This document shows positions 8,731 to 18,100 of a stretch of DNA of 64,000 bases, piece after piece; the first letter of the stretch is position 1, and each line of letters opens with the position of its first letter. Position numbers and translations under genes: made by a program. The notes beneath the pieces were generated by a model that did not search any database, was not told where the DNA came from, and worked only from the letters and a program-made list of their open reading frames with translations. This stretch comes from CAYPPG01 sp964412555 (GTDB taxonomy: Bacteria; Hinthialibacterota; Hinthialibacteria; Hinthialibacterales; Hinthialibacteraceae), in the NCBI GenBank assembly GCA_964412555.1, contig CAYPPG010000022.1:44455-108454 (forward strand). Direction: 5' to 3'.

Positions 8731-10164
8731 TCAGCCTTCCTCTACGACATTCATACCCATCAACCGTGCGAGGTGATAAGCACTGTTCATATGATCACCA
8801 TAAAACACTACTCGGTGTAACAGCGTCATGGCATCTTCCGTCTCAAGGACACTACTCCAATTGGCGGCCATCTTCGCCGCGTCGCGAACTTCGGTGACGA
8901 TTTGAGTTCGACAACCGTGGACCGCCTTTTCCGGAACATCGATGATTTCGCCTGTCGAAACGAGTATTGTATCCAGGTTGACCAGTTTCGTGCGCGTGAT
9001 GGTCTCCCCGATACGATATTGAACCTCGGGTACACAGCCGCTTCCACCGACCTCGGAATGCCCGCGCAGGAGGTAAGGCGCTTCCATGCCATCCGGGCCA
9101 TCCATTTTCAGAGGCGCCGTACAATGGGCGGTCCAGAGCGCGTTACGGGATGTATCAAAAGTGGCATTGCCCTGGAAACCGGGACGATCGAACGCATACT
9201 GAAAGAGAAGCATGGTTAGCACAGAATCCATATCCCCTTCGCATGCCGCCGGGATGCCTTTGTCGCGAAGGCGGGTAAATCCCAAGCAGGGAAATCCTTT
9301 TTGCAACCATCCCATACAAGTGCCTATGGCCAGCCCTTGGGCTTGTTGTTGTTCAACAAGATTCTGGATGGCGATACTGATCCGGGCGGCCTTTGTGATG
9401 TCTTCCGTGTTTGGTTCGATGATCTCCTTTGCATTCTTTTTCCACCAGTCGAATTCATCTTGTACTTCCTGATCATCCGCCTTGGAGATCATATCGTCGA
9501 AAGTTTCCTCTTCAACAGCCACGACATCGGCCCCTAACCGCTTCTTGACTTCCTCCGGTGACTGGGCTGGCGCAGTGCCTCGGGCCGGAGGAAAGACGAG
9601 AATTCGAGTCTGCTGCATCATAGGAATGACTCTCAGCAAACGGAGTGCTCGTTCAAGTTCGTAAAGGTCATCGCTGGCGAGAAGGGTGACGGGATGCCCT
9701 TGACGATGCCAGCGGGGCGCATACATCCAATCGTGACCGCTGGCCGGCAAAGAAAATACCGCCATGGGATGATTGCCATCGAGAATCGGCTTCACGACTC
9801 TTGTCAAAGCGAAATTTTGTGTATTGACCGTAAGCACCGGTACTTTCGGCCCAGCCTTTTCCAACAAAGCAGCTGTTTGCTCATTGTTCGTCGACTGCCC
9901 AATGATCAGTTCGATGTTTCCCAGTTTCTTTTCCACCTTGGCCAGGTGATTTTTTACTGCTTTCACTTGATGTTCGTCGGCTCCCCAATTCCGGTCATCC
10001 GATACGGGTGTGCCAGTGAAAATCACACAAATTTTCACTTTTTCACTTCGTTGCGGGATCGCGGTTTGCGAAGCCCATGCGTGAGTCCAGGATGCGCTGG
10101 CGAGCATCATTCCACCACTCAAACCAGTACCCAAAAATTCCCGTCGCGTGCAGTGTTCACACAT
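8731..10164 (-). CDS. Tat-exported L-fucose/arabinose-isomerase-like protein
   Basis: 477 residues. Residues 1-32 are a Tat signal (CTRREFLGTG, hydrophobic core, AWAS). The rest follows the L-fucose isomerase-like fold: an N-terminal alpha/beta domain (KICVIFTGTPVSD) and a C-terminal domain with ACEGDMDSVLTMLL, where fucose isomerases have their metal-binding Glu/Asp, then a segment ending HCTAP. An exported member may isomerise or only bind sugars; the reaction is not certain. GGGAGG lies seven bases before ATG 10164. It sits alone between comM and the GT-C gene, and the neighbouring sialidase-like and Gfo/Idh/MocA genes suggest extracytoplasmic sugar processing. Confidence 0.65.
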   Translation of the reverse strand: MCEHCTRREFLGTGLSGGMMLASASWTHAWASQTAIPQRSEKVKICVIFTGTPVSDDRNWGADEHQVKAVKNHLAKVEKKLGNIELIIGQSTNNEQTAALLEKAGPKVPVLTVNTQNFALTRVVKPILDGNHPMAVFSLPASGHDWMYAPRWHRQGHPVTLLASDDLYELERALRLLRVIPMMQQTRILVFPPARGTAPAQSPEEVKKRLGADVVAVEEETFDDMISKADDQEVQDEFDWWKKNAKEIIEPNTEDITKAARISIAIQNLVEQQQAQGLAIGTCMGWLQKGFPCLGFTRLRDKGIPAACEGDMDSVLTMLLFQYAFDRPGFQGNATFDTSRNALWTAHCTAPLKMDGPDGMEAPYLLRGHSEVGGSGCVPEVQYRIGETITRTKLVNLDTILVSTGEIIDVPEKAVHGCRTQIVTEVRDAAKMAANWSSVLETEDAMTLLHRVVFYGDHMNSAYHLARLMGMNVVEEG

Positions 10165-10433
10165 TGTATTACCTCCCAGCGATAAAATGATTGTTGTATT
10201 TACTCATGAATCTACAAGCCACTATAGCACTAGAGAGAGCAATTCAAAGTATTGCGTTGTTCTACTTGAAACAGGATGAATTGTAATTCACTTGAAATCG
10301 ATGAATTTGATGATTCAAGTACATTCCACGATAAACAGATATTTTGCTTATTCTTCACTATTTCTCAGAGAATTCTCACAAATCAGAGGTATACTTAATG
10401 CTGCTGTGAATTGTAAGATTTCGAATTCATTTG

Positions 10434-12194
10434 ATGAGGCAAAAAAAGATTGTGGAAAGGAAAATCAGGTATTTGTCGCTTCTGTTTCCTGCAAAATACC
10501 GTCATGAAAATCGATGGGCTTCCATCATTCTCTTTGCGCATGTTTTGTTCATAATGTGGCTGTGGACTCCTGTAAGCACCGGGCCGGATTCGAATGGTTA
10601 TTATGTCCAAACCCGTCTGTTAGCAGACGAAGGACGTCTCTGGACAGAACACGAACAACCATTCCAATTCATCAGTCCCCATTGGCTGATGGTCGGTAAC
10701 AATGTCCTGATAAGCCGATATCCCCCTGGCTTACCTCTTCTTCAGGCGATTCCGTACTGGTTGTTTGGAACGGGATATACGCTGCTTAACCCCTTGTTTA
10801 TCAGTGGTACCTTACTTGCCGTCTATCTTCTCACCCGAAAATGGGTGGGGAAACCATGGGCGCTGCTCGCCTTACTCATTACGGCAGTCAATCCCGTCAT
10901 GAACAGTTGGGCTTTTCAAGGCGATGCCCATCCGGCAGTAGTTTTTTTCATGGTCTATGGTCTACTCGCGATCGAATACTGGAGAAAAAACAAATCCTGG
11001 ATCGGGCTGATTCCCATGGCGCTTTGGATGGGAATGATTCCCACATTCCGTTATCCTGAAGCGCTATACATACCCGCTTTCAGTCTTTTTATCTGGTACG
11101 AGCAACGTTGGAGCCTGCGAGGCTTCCTGCAAGGTATGCTTTTTGGAGGAATCGCATTTCTTCCCTTACTCGGAGTTTATGCTTACAACCAATACTTCTT
11201 TGGTACGTTTGGCGAAACGGGATATGGAAGTGGCAGTGCACTATTTTCTCTTTGGTTTTTTATCCTCAAATTCATTCCCTATATTCTTATGATTATTGGT
11301 TACGGTGTCGCTGTTTTTTCCATTTTGGGAATGGCCGGCTTGGTTTGGCTGTGCCGCATTAAAGACACTCGCTCGATCGGTATTCTGTTAACAGGAATCA
11401 TTGTGCCCGTAACATTGCTTTATATGGCTTATTATTTCTTTGATGGAACCATGCGATTTCTGATGCCGACCTTTCCCTTGTATATCATTGCCGGCGTCTG
11501 GTATCTCAAGTATTTGCATGCAACCTATCCGTCCAAGATGGAAAAATGGTCACCTAGAATCATTGCCCTTACGTTGATTGTTTGCCTCATAGAATGTGGC
11601 TTTGCTATCCCATCCAAAATATGGATTCAGAAGGATATTTATGACGTTTCACAACGGATTTCAAGAATCGTTCCCAAAAATCATGTCCTGATCGCTCCCC
11701 ACCACATACAGAACCAAATGGATTTCCTTGGAGGCTGGAAACTTGTCGATGCCTCAATCCTTTCCGGAAGAAATAGACACAGACCGGGAATGCCGGGAAA
11801 ACAGGAAGGGAAACCAGATCAAGGATCCTCTATGATATTGGGTGGTTTGGATCCATCTTTCATGGACAAAATGATGCAGCACGATAAACAGCAAGAAATA
11901 CGTAAATGTTATCGTGATAACAAAACAAATCGTGTCACCTCGAAATTTTGGCAGGACCTCAAAAAATGGATGGGGAATCAAAAAACTTTCTATTGGTTCG
12001 GTACTGAGGAACAAATGAGGAGTCAGCTTCCCAATGAATTTTCTCTTAAAGGCATTTCTGAAATCAAAATGCCTGCAGGAGGATTCCACAGAAGTCCACC
12101 ACCTGGCCCTCCACCTGTCCGTCCACGTGATCCCACAAACGATGATAAAGGCCGGTTTGTCACCAACTGGATATTAGCGAAGATTTCTTTGTGA
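10434..12194 (+). CDS. GT-C/ArnT-like multispanning glycosyltransferase
   Basis: About 586 residues. The first lumenal loop after helix 1 has TGPDSNGYYVQTRLLADEG with the acidic pair expected of GT39/GT83-like enzymes, and a later SRYPPGLPLLQA motif is typical of PMT/ArnT-like proteins. Around ten transmembrane segments extend to residue ~390. A soluble C-terminal part follows, ending in a proline-rich stretch (PPPGPPPVRPRDP). It probably moves a sugar from a polyprenyl-phosphate donor to an envelope acceptor. ATG 10434 and a TTG at 10431 are adjacent; neither has a good Shine-Dalgarno sequence, so the true start is uncertain. Confidence 0.65.
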   Translation: MRQKKIVERKIRYLSLLFPAKYRHENRWASIILFAHVLFIMWLWTPVSTGPDSNGYYVQTRLLADEGRLWTEHEQPFQFISPHWLMVGNNVLISRYPPGLPLLQAIPYWLFGTGYTLLNPLFISGTLLAVYLLTRKWVGKPWALLALLITAVNPVMNSWAFQGDAHPAVVFFMVYGLLAIEYWRKNKSWIGLIPMALWMGMIPTFRYPEALYIPAFSLFIWYEQRWSLRGFLQGMLFGGIAFLPLLGVYAYNQYFFGTFGETGYGSGSALFSLWFFILKFIPYILMIIGYGVAVFSILGMAGLVWLCRIKDTRSIGILLTGIIVPVTLLYMAYYFFDGTMRFLMPTFPLYIIAGVWYLKYLHATYPSKMEKWSPRIIALTLIVCLIECGFAIPSKIWIQKDIYDVSQRISRIVPKNHVLIAPHHIQNQMDFLGGWKLVDASILSGRNRHRPGMPGKQEGKPDQGSSMILGGLDPSFMDKMMQHDKQQEIRKCYRDNKTNRVTSKFWQDLKKWMGNQKTFYWFGTEEQMRSQLPNEFSLKGISEIKMPAGGFHRSPPPGPPPVRPRDPTNDDKGRFVTNWILAKISL

Positions 12195-12288
12195 AATACA
12201 CGATGCTTTTCCTTCACAGGTTCTTTTGACTATGAACAAATAGTCAGCAGTGCACTCTTGCATATCGGATTGAAGGTGAGGGTTGAGA

Positions 12289-13548
12289 TTATGTTGACAT
12301 TCTCTTATTGGGTTTATCCCAGTGGATCCTGGCTAAGAATACGCTGCCATTGCTGCCATATTTCTCGACTCCCTTTGGTTGCATCCATTCGGCTACTGTT
12401 ACCCACGTTTCATTTTCCGTCACGTCGGTGACACCGAAGTTTCCCAGGCGTGCGCCGCGTTCAGGAACAAGGACTCTTTCTGTACTGCGAATCACATGAA
12501 GCCGCTCAGGATCAACCTGAGCCATAAAGAGAGGAGCGCGATGACGGAATACATGATCGTTGTCCGCTCCCCTGCGTGTATAGACCAGGAACAAACCGTC
12601 ACTATGGGTAACCCAATGCTGTTGGGTGTTGTAATTCCCTAACCCTGAGCCATCATCAAATGTCCATGGTTTGATCGGTTCAAAATGCAGCCCATCTTTA
12701 CTTTGTGTCACAAATCCCTTTTTGTCGTTACGAATCGTCAGGTAATATTCTCCGTCAAATCTCGTTAGCGAAGGTTCGTGAAGTCCTCGTGTTTGGTCAT
12801 CGATCGCCAGTTCGTTTCCATGCTCGATGTACCGCAACGTTTTGCCGTTAAAAGAACAGCGTGCGACAGTGACATGGGAGTTTTTCCCTGGCGGTCGAAA
12901 GTAAACAGGTAAAAGGATCGTTCCATCTTCTAAATCATAGCGTTGGGTACAACCGGCTCCGGCGTCATGGAATTTTTTAGGATCGGGCATTTCCAGTTTC
13001 CGCCAAGGACTCCATTCATTCTGTTTCGGATCATAGGTTGAATAGGCAACATGACGAGGTCGAGGATGCGTAACTCGCCACTCGGGGGTGTAAACCACTG
13101 TGTGTCCCGTTCCCAGAAGTGTCTTGGATTGCCGGTGCCAAGTCGGCCAGAAATCGCTGACTGCGACAGGACGTTTCTGGCCGTCGATTGTTTCATAGTG
13201 GGGAGATAGCGCTTCAATCTCTTGTGGTTCCGTCCAACTTTTACCAAGGTCATTGGTGTGCAGTCCATACATCCCTTTGAACACATCGCTGCCTTTCAAA
13301 TGCAGGGTGTTCATTGTCATAACCACCCGCGGGAAGTCATTTTGTCCGGCACTGGGTACGATTCCTGCGCGCGGATGGCACCAACAACGCTCTCCATCGA
13401 ATAAACGAGTCGGAATATCGCGAGTCAATTGATAATCATGGGAGAAAGATGCGCGTGCTTCGTCTTCTGCCGACAAAACAGAAGGGCAAACAATAAAGGA
13501 ACTCACACTCCCGCACAACGATGTTTGAATAAACTGCCGTCGTTTCAT
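12289..13548 (-). CDS. exported BNR/Asp-box sialidase-like beta-propeller protein
   Basis: 419 residues with an N-terminal twin-arginine-like signal (KRRQFIQTSLCG, cleaved near VLSAEDE). A clear Asp-box (TNDLGKSWTEP, consensus S-x-D-x-G-x-T/S-W) lies near residue 95, and further propeller blades have FDGEYYLTIRNDK and SKDGLHFEP. This places it with six-bladed sialidase-superfamily proteins, many of which in PVC-type genomes are annotated exo-alpha-sialidase without proof of sialic acid specificity. GAGG lies ten bases upstream of ATG 13548. It is divergent from the Gfo/Idh/MocA gene and was probably acquired with it for glycan use. Confidence 0.68.
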   Translation of the reverse strand: MKRRQFIQTSLCGSVSSFIVCPSVLSAEDEARASFSHDYQLTRDIPTRLFDGERCWCHPRAGIVPSAGQNDFPRVVMTMNTLHLKGSDVFKGMYGLHTNDLGKSWTEPQEIEALSPHYETIDGQKRPVAVSDFWPTWHRQSKTLLGTGHTVVYTPEWRVTHPRPRHVAYSTYDPKQNEWSPWRKLEMPDPKKFHDAGAGCTQRYDLEDGTILLPVYFRPPGKNSHVTVARCSFNGKTLRYIEHGNELAIDDQTRGLHEPSLTRFDGEYYLTIRNDKKGFVTQSKDGLHFEPIKPWTFDDGSGLGNYNTQQHWVTHSDGLFLVYTRRGADNDHVFRHRAPLFMAQVDPERLHVIRSTERVLVPERGARLGNFGVTDVTENETWVTVAEWMQPKGVEKYGSNGSVFLARIHWDKPNKRMST

Positions 13549-13767
13549 GGAACAATAACCTCACTAATCTTCACATAATTTAAAATTCGCGAACCACGAT
13601 TAAGGATACTATCATAATCTACCAAATAGCACTACGCTGATATAGTGTTCGATCATGATTGCACAAAGTGCAATGCTTGACGTCAGACATTCTTCCATGA
13701 GAAAATCGAAAATACAAATCAAAGACTCGAAAAATACAGTAAAGCATTAAAATTATAGGAGCGAATA

Positions 13768-15129
13768 ATGACAAAACATACACGTCGTGAATTTATGAAA
13801 AAGACAGCGGCTTTCACCACCGCGGCTTTCGTGTTTCCACACTTCGCCATCGGCAAAGAAGGCGCTTCGCCCAATGACAAATTGAACGTGGCGGTGATTG
13901 GCGCTGGAGGACGCGGCAGTGCCAGTTTGAAAGGTTGCTCGGACGAAAACATCGTTGCGCTGTGCGATGTCAGCGATGAAAGAGCGGCGAAAGCGAAGAA
14001 CCAATATGAAAACGCAAAATATTTTCATGATTTCCGGATCCTGTTCGATAGAATGGCAAAGGAAATCGACGCCGTTTGTGTCGCCACACCGGATCATACT
14101 CACTTTGCCGCAGCCATGTGCGCCATGCAAAACGGCAAGCATGTGTATGTTGAAAAACCGCTCGCGCATAATGTTTGGCAAGTGCGAACGCTCAAGAAAG
14201 CCGCGCATCATTACAACGTGATCAGCCAAATGGGGAACCAAGGCCACGCCACCGATGGTATTCGTTCCATTAAAGAGTGGTATGAAGCCGGTGTAATGGG
14301 AGAGGTAAAAGAGGTCTTTGCCTGGTTCAACGGACCTAATTTTCAAGGAAATTATTTTTCCAAACCGGAAACCTATCCACCGAAACCGGAAGAAGTTCCC
14401 GAATATCTACAATGGGATCTCTGGCTCGGTCCGGCCAAAGAACGTCCGTACAGCCACTACTACATCCCCCGCCATTGGCGTGGATGGTACGATTTCGGGA
14501 ACGCCGAACTGGGCGATTGGGCATGCCATACCTTGGACGGTCCCTTCTGGGCATTGCAACTCGGTATGCCGGAAACCGTTGAAGCAATCAAGCGTAGTCC
14601 CTCGCCCGAAGGTTTTACGCCTGACCGATCGATCATCCGTTTCTCGTTCCCCGCGCGCGGAAACAAACCTTCTGTGGTTCTCACTTGGTATGATGGTGGC
14701 TTGAAACCGGATATCCGCCCGGAATGGGGTTTGGATCAATTGGCAGGGAGCGGAATGATCATGCATGGCGATAAATGTTCCCTCATGACCGGCGGCCGTC
14801 CCAATAATCCCAAACTCATACCGGAGAGCGTGTGGGAAGAATTTTCCAAAAATCCTACCGAGAAAAGCATTCCCCGTGTCCAAGGAGGACCATGGCAGGA
14901 ATGGATCGACGCCATCAAAGGCAATGGCTCGATGCCGGGATCATGCTTCGACTACTCTTCCGATCTCACCGAAATGGCCTTGCTTGGTGTCTTGTCGCAG
15001 CGTTTCAATAAGCGCATTGAATACGATGCCGCAAAAATGAAAATCACCAATGATTCCATGCTGGATGCTTACATTAAAGAGCAGGTTCGCAAAGGCTGGT
15101 CATTTGGAGAGGAAGTTTGGAAAGCCTAA
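13768..15129 (+). CDS. Tat-exported Gfo/Idh/MocA-family oxidoreductase
   Basis: 453 residues. Tat signal HTRREFMKK (residues 4-12) with a short hydrophobic core, then a Rossmann domain with nucleotide-binding GAGGRGS (46-52) and the family EKP motif at 129-131 (Lys acts in catalysis in the family). The C-terminal alpha/beta domain includes HWRGWYDFGNAELGDWACH, the metal/substrate-site region of the exported subgroup common in planctomycete-like genomes. Members oxidise or epimerise sugars with tightly bound NAD(P). GGAG lies seven bases before ATG 13768. The next gene begins 47 bases downstream with a strong ribosome-binding site, so the two may share a transcript. Confidence 0.9.
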   Translation: MTKHTRREFMKKTAAFTTAAFVFPHFAIGKEGASPNDKLNVAVIGAGGRGSASLKGCSDENIVALCDVSDERAAKAKNQYENAKYFHDFRILFDRMAKEIDAVCVATPDHTHFAAAMCAMQNGKHVYVEKPLAHNVWQVRTLKKAAHHYNVISQMGNQGHATDGIRSIKEWYEAGVMGEVKEVFAWFNGPNFQGNYFSKPETYPPKPEEVPEYLQWDLWLGPAKERPYSHYYIPRHWRGWYDFGNAELGDWACHTLDGPFWALQLGMPETVEAIKRSPSPEGFTPDRSIIRFSFPARGNKPSVVLTWYDGGLKPDIRPEWGLDQLAGSGMIMHGDKCSLMTGGRPNNPKLIPESVWEEFSKNPTEKSIPRVQGGPWQEWIDAIKGNGSMPGSCFDYSSDLTEMALLGVLSQRFNKRIEYDAAKMKITNDSMLDAYIKEQVRKGWSFGEEVWKA

Positions 15130-15176
15130 AAACATGTTGGATTAAAACTGCAACAAAATGTTATGACGGAGGCAGT

Positions 15177-18100
15177 ATGATGTGTATTCGCTTTTTGCGT
15201 TTTATTGCTCTTTTTGTTTTACCATTGACATTGACGATTACGCCCATTTACTCACAAGAACAGAACGTATTTATTTATGATAATCCTGGTGAAAGTTCGG
15301 GGGATTTGACGGGAACCACTGACTTCGATTCAACCGAAAACCGCAATCTTACCATTGGATGGAATGCGGATTCAACAGGTGCATCGGATTGGCATATTTA
15401 TGTCCGCAAAGGATTTGGGGGGATGAAATACCTCGGCCACACGAACGATGGAACGGCAACCCGTTTCGATTGGTATTCCGGTGCATCGAATCTTGACAGC
15501 AATTTTGCCAATGGACCTGATTTTAATTCCGCGTATTCATTCCGCGTGGTGCGAATCGATGGGAATCTTGATGCAGATGATTATTTCGACATGGTTATGC
15601 CGGTTGGTTTCAATCTCGAAGGTGGAAATCCGGTGTCTCTCGCTCAGCCTGAAATCCCAAATTTAAATCCCGGTCAAATCGTGATTTATGATGACATTCT
15701 TGGTGGCAATGATCTTGCGCCCATAGGCTCTTCCGGTTCCGATACCGACGAAGCCGGTTCCCGGGCCATTCAGATTGCATGGAATTTCGATCGCAAGGCA
15801 TCGGAAGTCAATGAGTATCATATTTTAGTGAGTGTGGACGGCGAAAAGTTTAATTTCCTTGGACAAACCTATACCAGTAGGCTGAATTATTTTTGGTGGA
15901 CACCGAATCGGCTATTTCGAACCAATGCGGAATACGCGGATGGCCCACAAGATGGTCATACATATCAATTTAAGGTTATTTTAAGTCCATTGTCCGGAGA
16001 ACGAGCCAATTTGATAAGTGGAATGTTGAGTTACTCTGTATCACAGTTAAATGCAGAGACAACGCAGTTTCCTACACCAACCTTAACACAACCGATTCCG
16101 GATAGCACCCTTACGCATACTCCCTTCTCGACCTACACACCAACCCCGACACCAATATATACTCCAACAAATACACCTCCAATTGGCTTATCATCAAATT
16201 GGTCTTTTCTTGGAGGAGAATGGTCCATCATTGACGGGACATTGAAAGCGGTTTCTCTCGATAACACGGATCCCAAACATGCTTGGATTAATTTGGATGT
16301 TGGAAATAACTATACTGTTGAGGCGGATGTAAGAATTGACGCTTGGATTGACAACGATGATTATAGCCGTGCGGGCGTCGCCGTACGATTGAATCCTGAG
16401 ACGAATAATGCTGTGAACCTTATATTCCATGAAAATATGGAAACAGTCGAGTATTTAAATGATAAACTCGCTTGGTCAAACACAAATGATAATGCTTTTC
16501 TCTGGAGAACAGGAATCTGGTACACATTCCACGTGGTAGTGAATGGCAATGAGATCCAAGGATACGTTCAATCTCTTGAAGCGCCAAATGAAGAAAAATA
16601 TCACTTGCCAAGATGGAACTTTTCAGAAAGGGATTCGGGATTTCCGGGTTTAACCGCCAGTTCTAATCCCGGTGTAAACGTGTCATTTGACAACTTTCGA
16701 GTATTTGTAGAGGATCAACTGGTTTATGAAGACAAATTTGATGGCAATCCAATTCTGAACCCTTTCCCTGAAATAACACCGACAAAGTCAACAACAAGCG
16801 TCCCCACTCCTACACCAAACGCAATGACCAATATTAATACAGAAGAGAATTTCCCTGATCCGAACTTTCGGGCTGTTGTCGAGGAGTATATGGGAGTATC
16901 CCCTGGTGGTGAATTTACGGCGCTTGACGCTGCACAAAAAAATGGATCGTTAGATTGTTTTGATAAAGGGATAGCCTCTGTAAAGGGCCTCGAGTACTTT
17001 TTAAATATCACTTCTTTTTCTTGTGGTTCCAATACTCTGACTGAATTGGATGTATCGAAAAATAAAAAATTAATAGAGTTAAAATGCGAATCAAATCATC
17101 TTTCCTCTCTGGATTTATCACAGAATACAGGGCTGCAATCACTTTACTGTTCAACAAATAAAATTTCTTATTTGGATTTTTCGAATAATGAATGTCTTGG
17201 CTCAATTTTTTGTGATAGGAATCAGATTGAATCTCTTGTTTTACCGAAAAATAATAGAATTGATGAGATCAATTGTAGTTACAACAATCTGACAGACATC
17301 AAGAATTTAGCAGACTGTAATTCTTTAATTCAGGCGGATGTCAGCAACAACTACTTAGACTACGATGACTGGAATGATGTTGTAGATTTAAGAAATAGAT
17401 TAGGCTTTGTTCCATACCATAAAGATGAACTAAACAATAGTGATGGATTTTCTTATTCACCCCAGGCTTCCTTTGCGCCCTACAATTGTGATGCGTCTAG
17501 CGTTCTTGATGAACCAGTTACGATTCTTGTCACCAATGCAAACGATAATGTTAATGGGAATGTTACTGATGTGCGTACTCTCTTGGATGATCCTGGCGCG
17601 GATGGTATCTCTTTTCGAGAAGCGTTGATTGCATCCAATCGCACAAAAGGATCAAAGCATATTATGTTTTCTCTAGATTTAAAAGGTGAGGTAATTTCCT
17701 ATGGTTCCGATGGTTATTTCAATCCATACTTTCTACTAAGTGGAGACATATTGATCAATGGTGATGTTGATAATGATGAAATTGCAGATATCACTTTAGA
17801 TGGATCACATACAAATGCATTACCAACGGGAATTGCCATCTGGTCGAATAATAACACTGTGAAAAATTTAATTGTAAAAGATTATTCATGGGCAGGTATA
17901 TCAATCAACTGTATCAATCCGTATATTACACGAGAAGCGAAAAATAATCAGGTGATTGGTAATCACATTTTATATTCTACGAAAAAATGGGATATGGAAG
18001 GCGCATGCATCGAAATATCTGACAATCTTGGCGGATATGTCGCAGCTCATAAAAAAACAGATTTGCTTATTCAAGACACACTTATTCAGGATAATTATGT

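Noticed and set aside
10301..10318. Shared 18-base sequence ATGAATTTGATGATTCAA at 10301 and about 61780
   Set aside because: Low complexity and no shared context; more likely chance or a trivial similarity than a mobile repeat.
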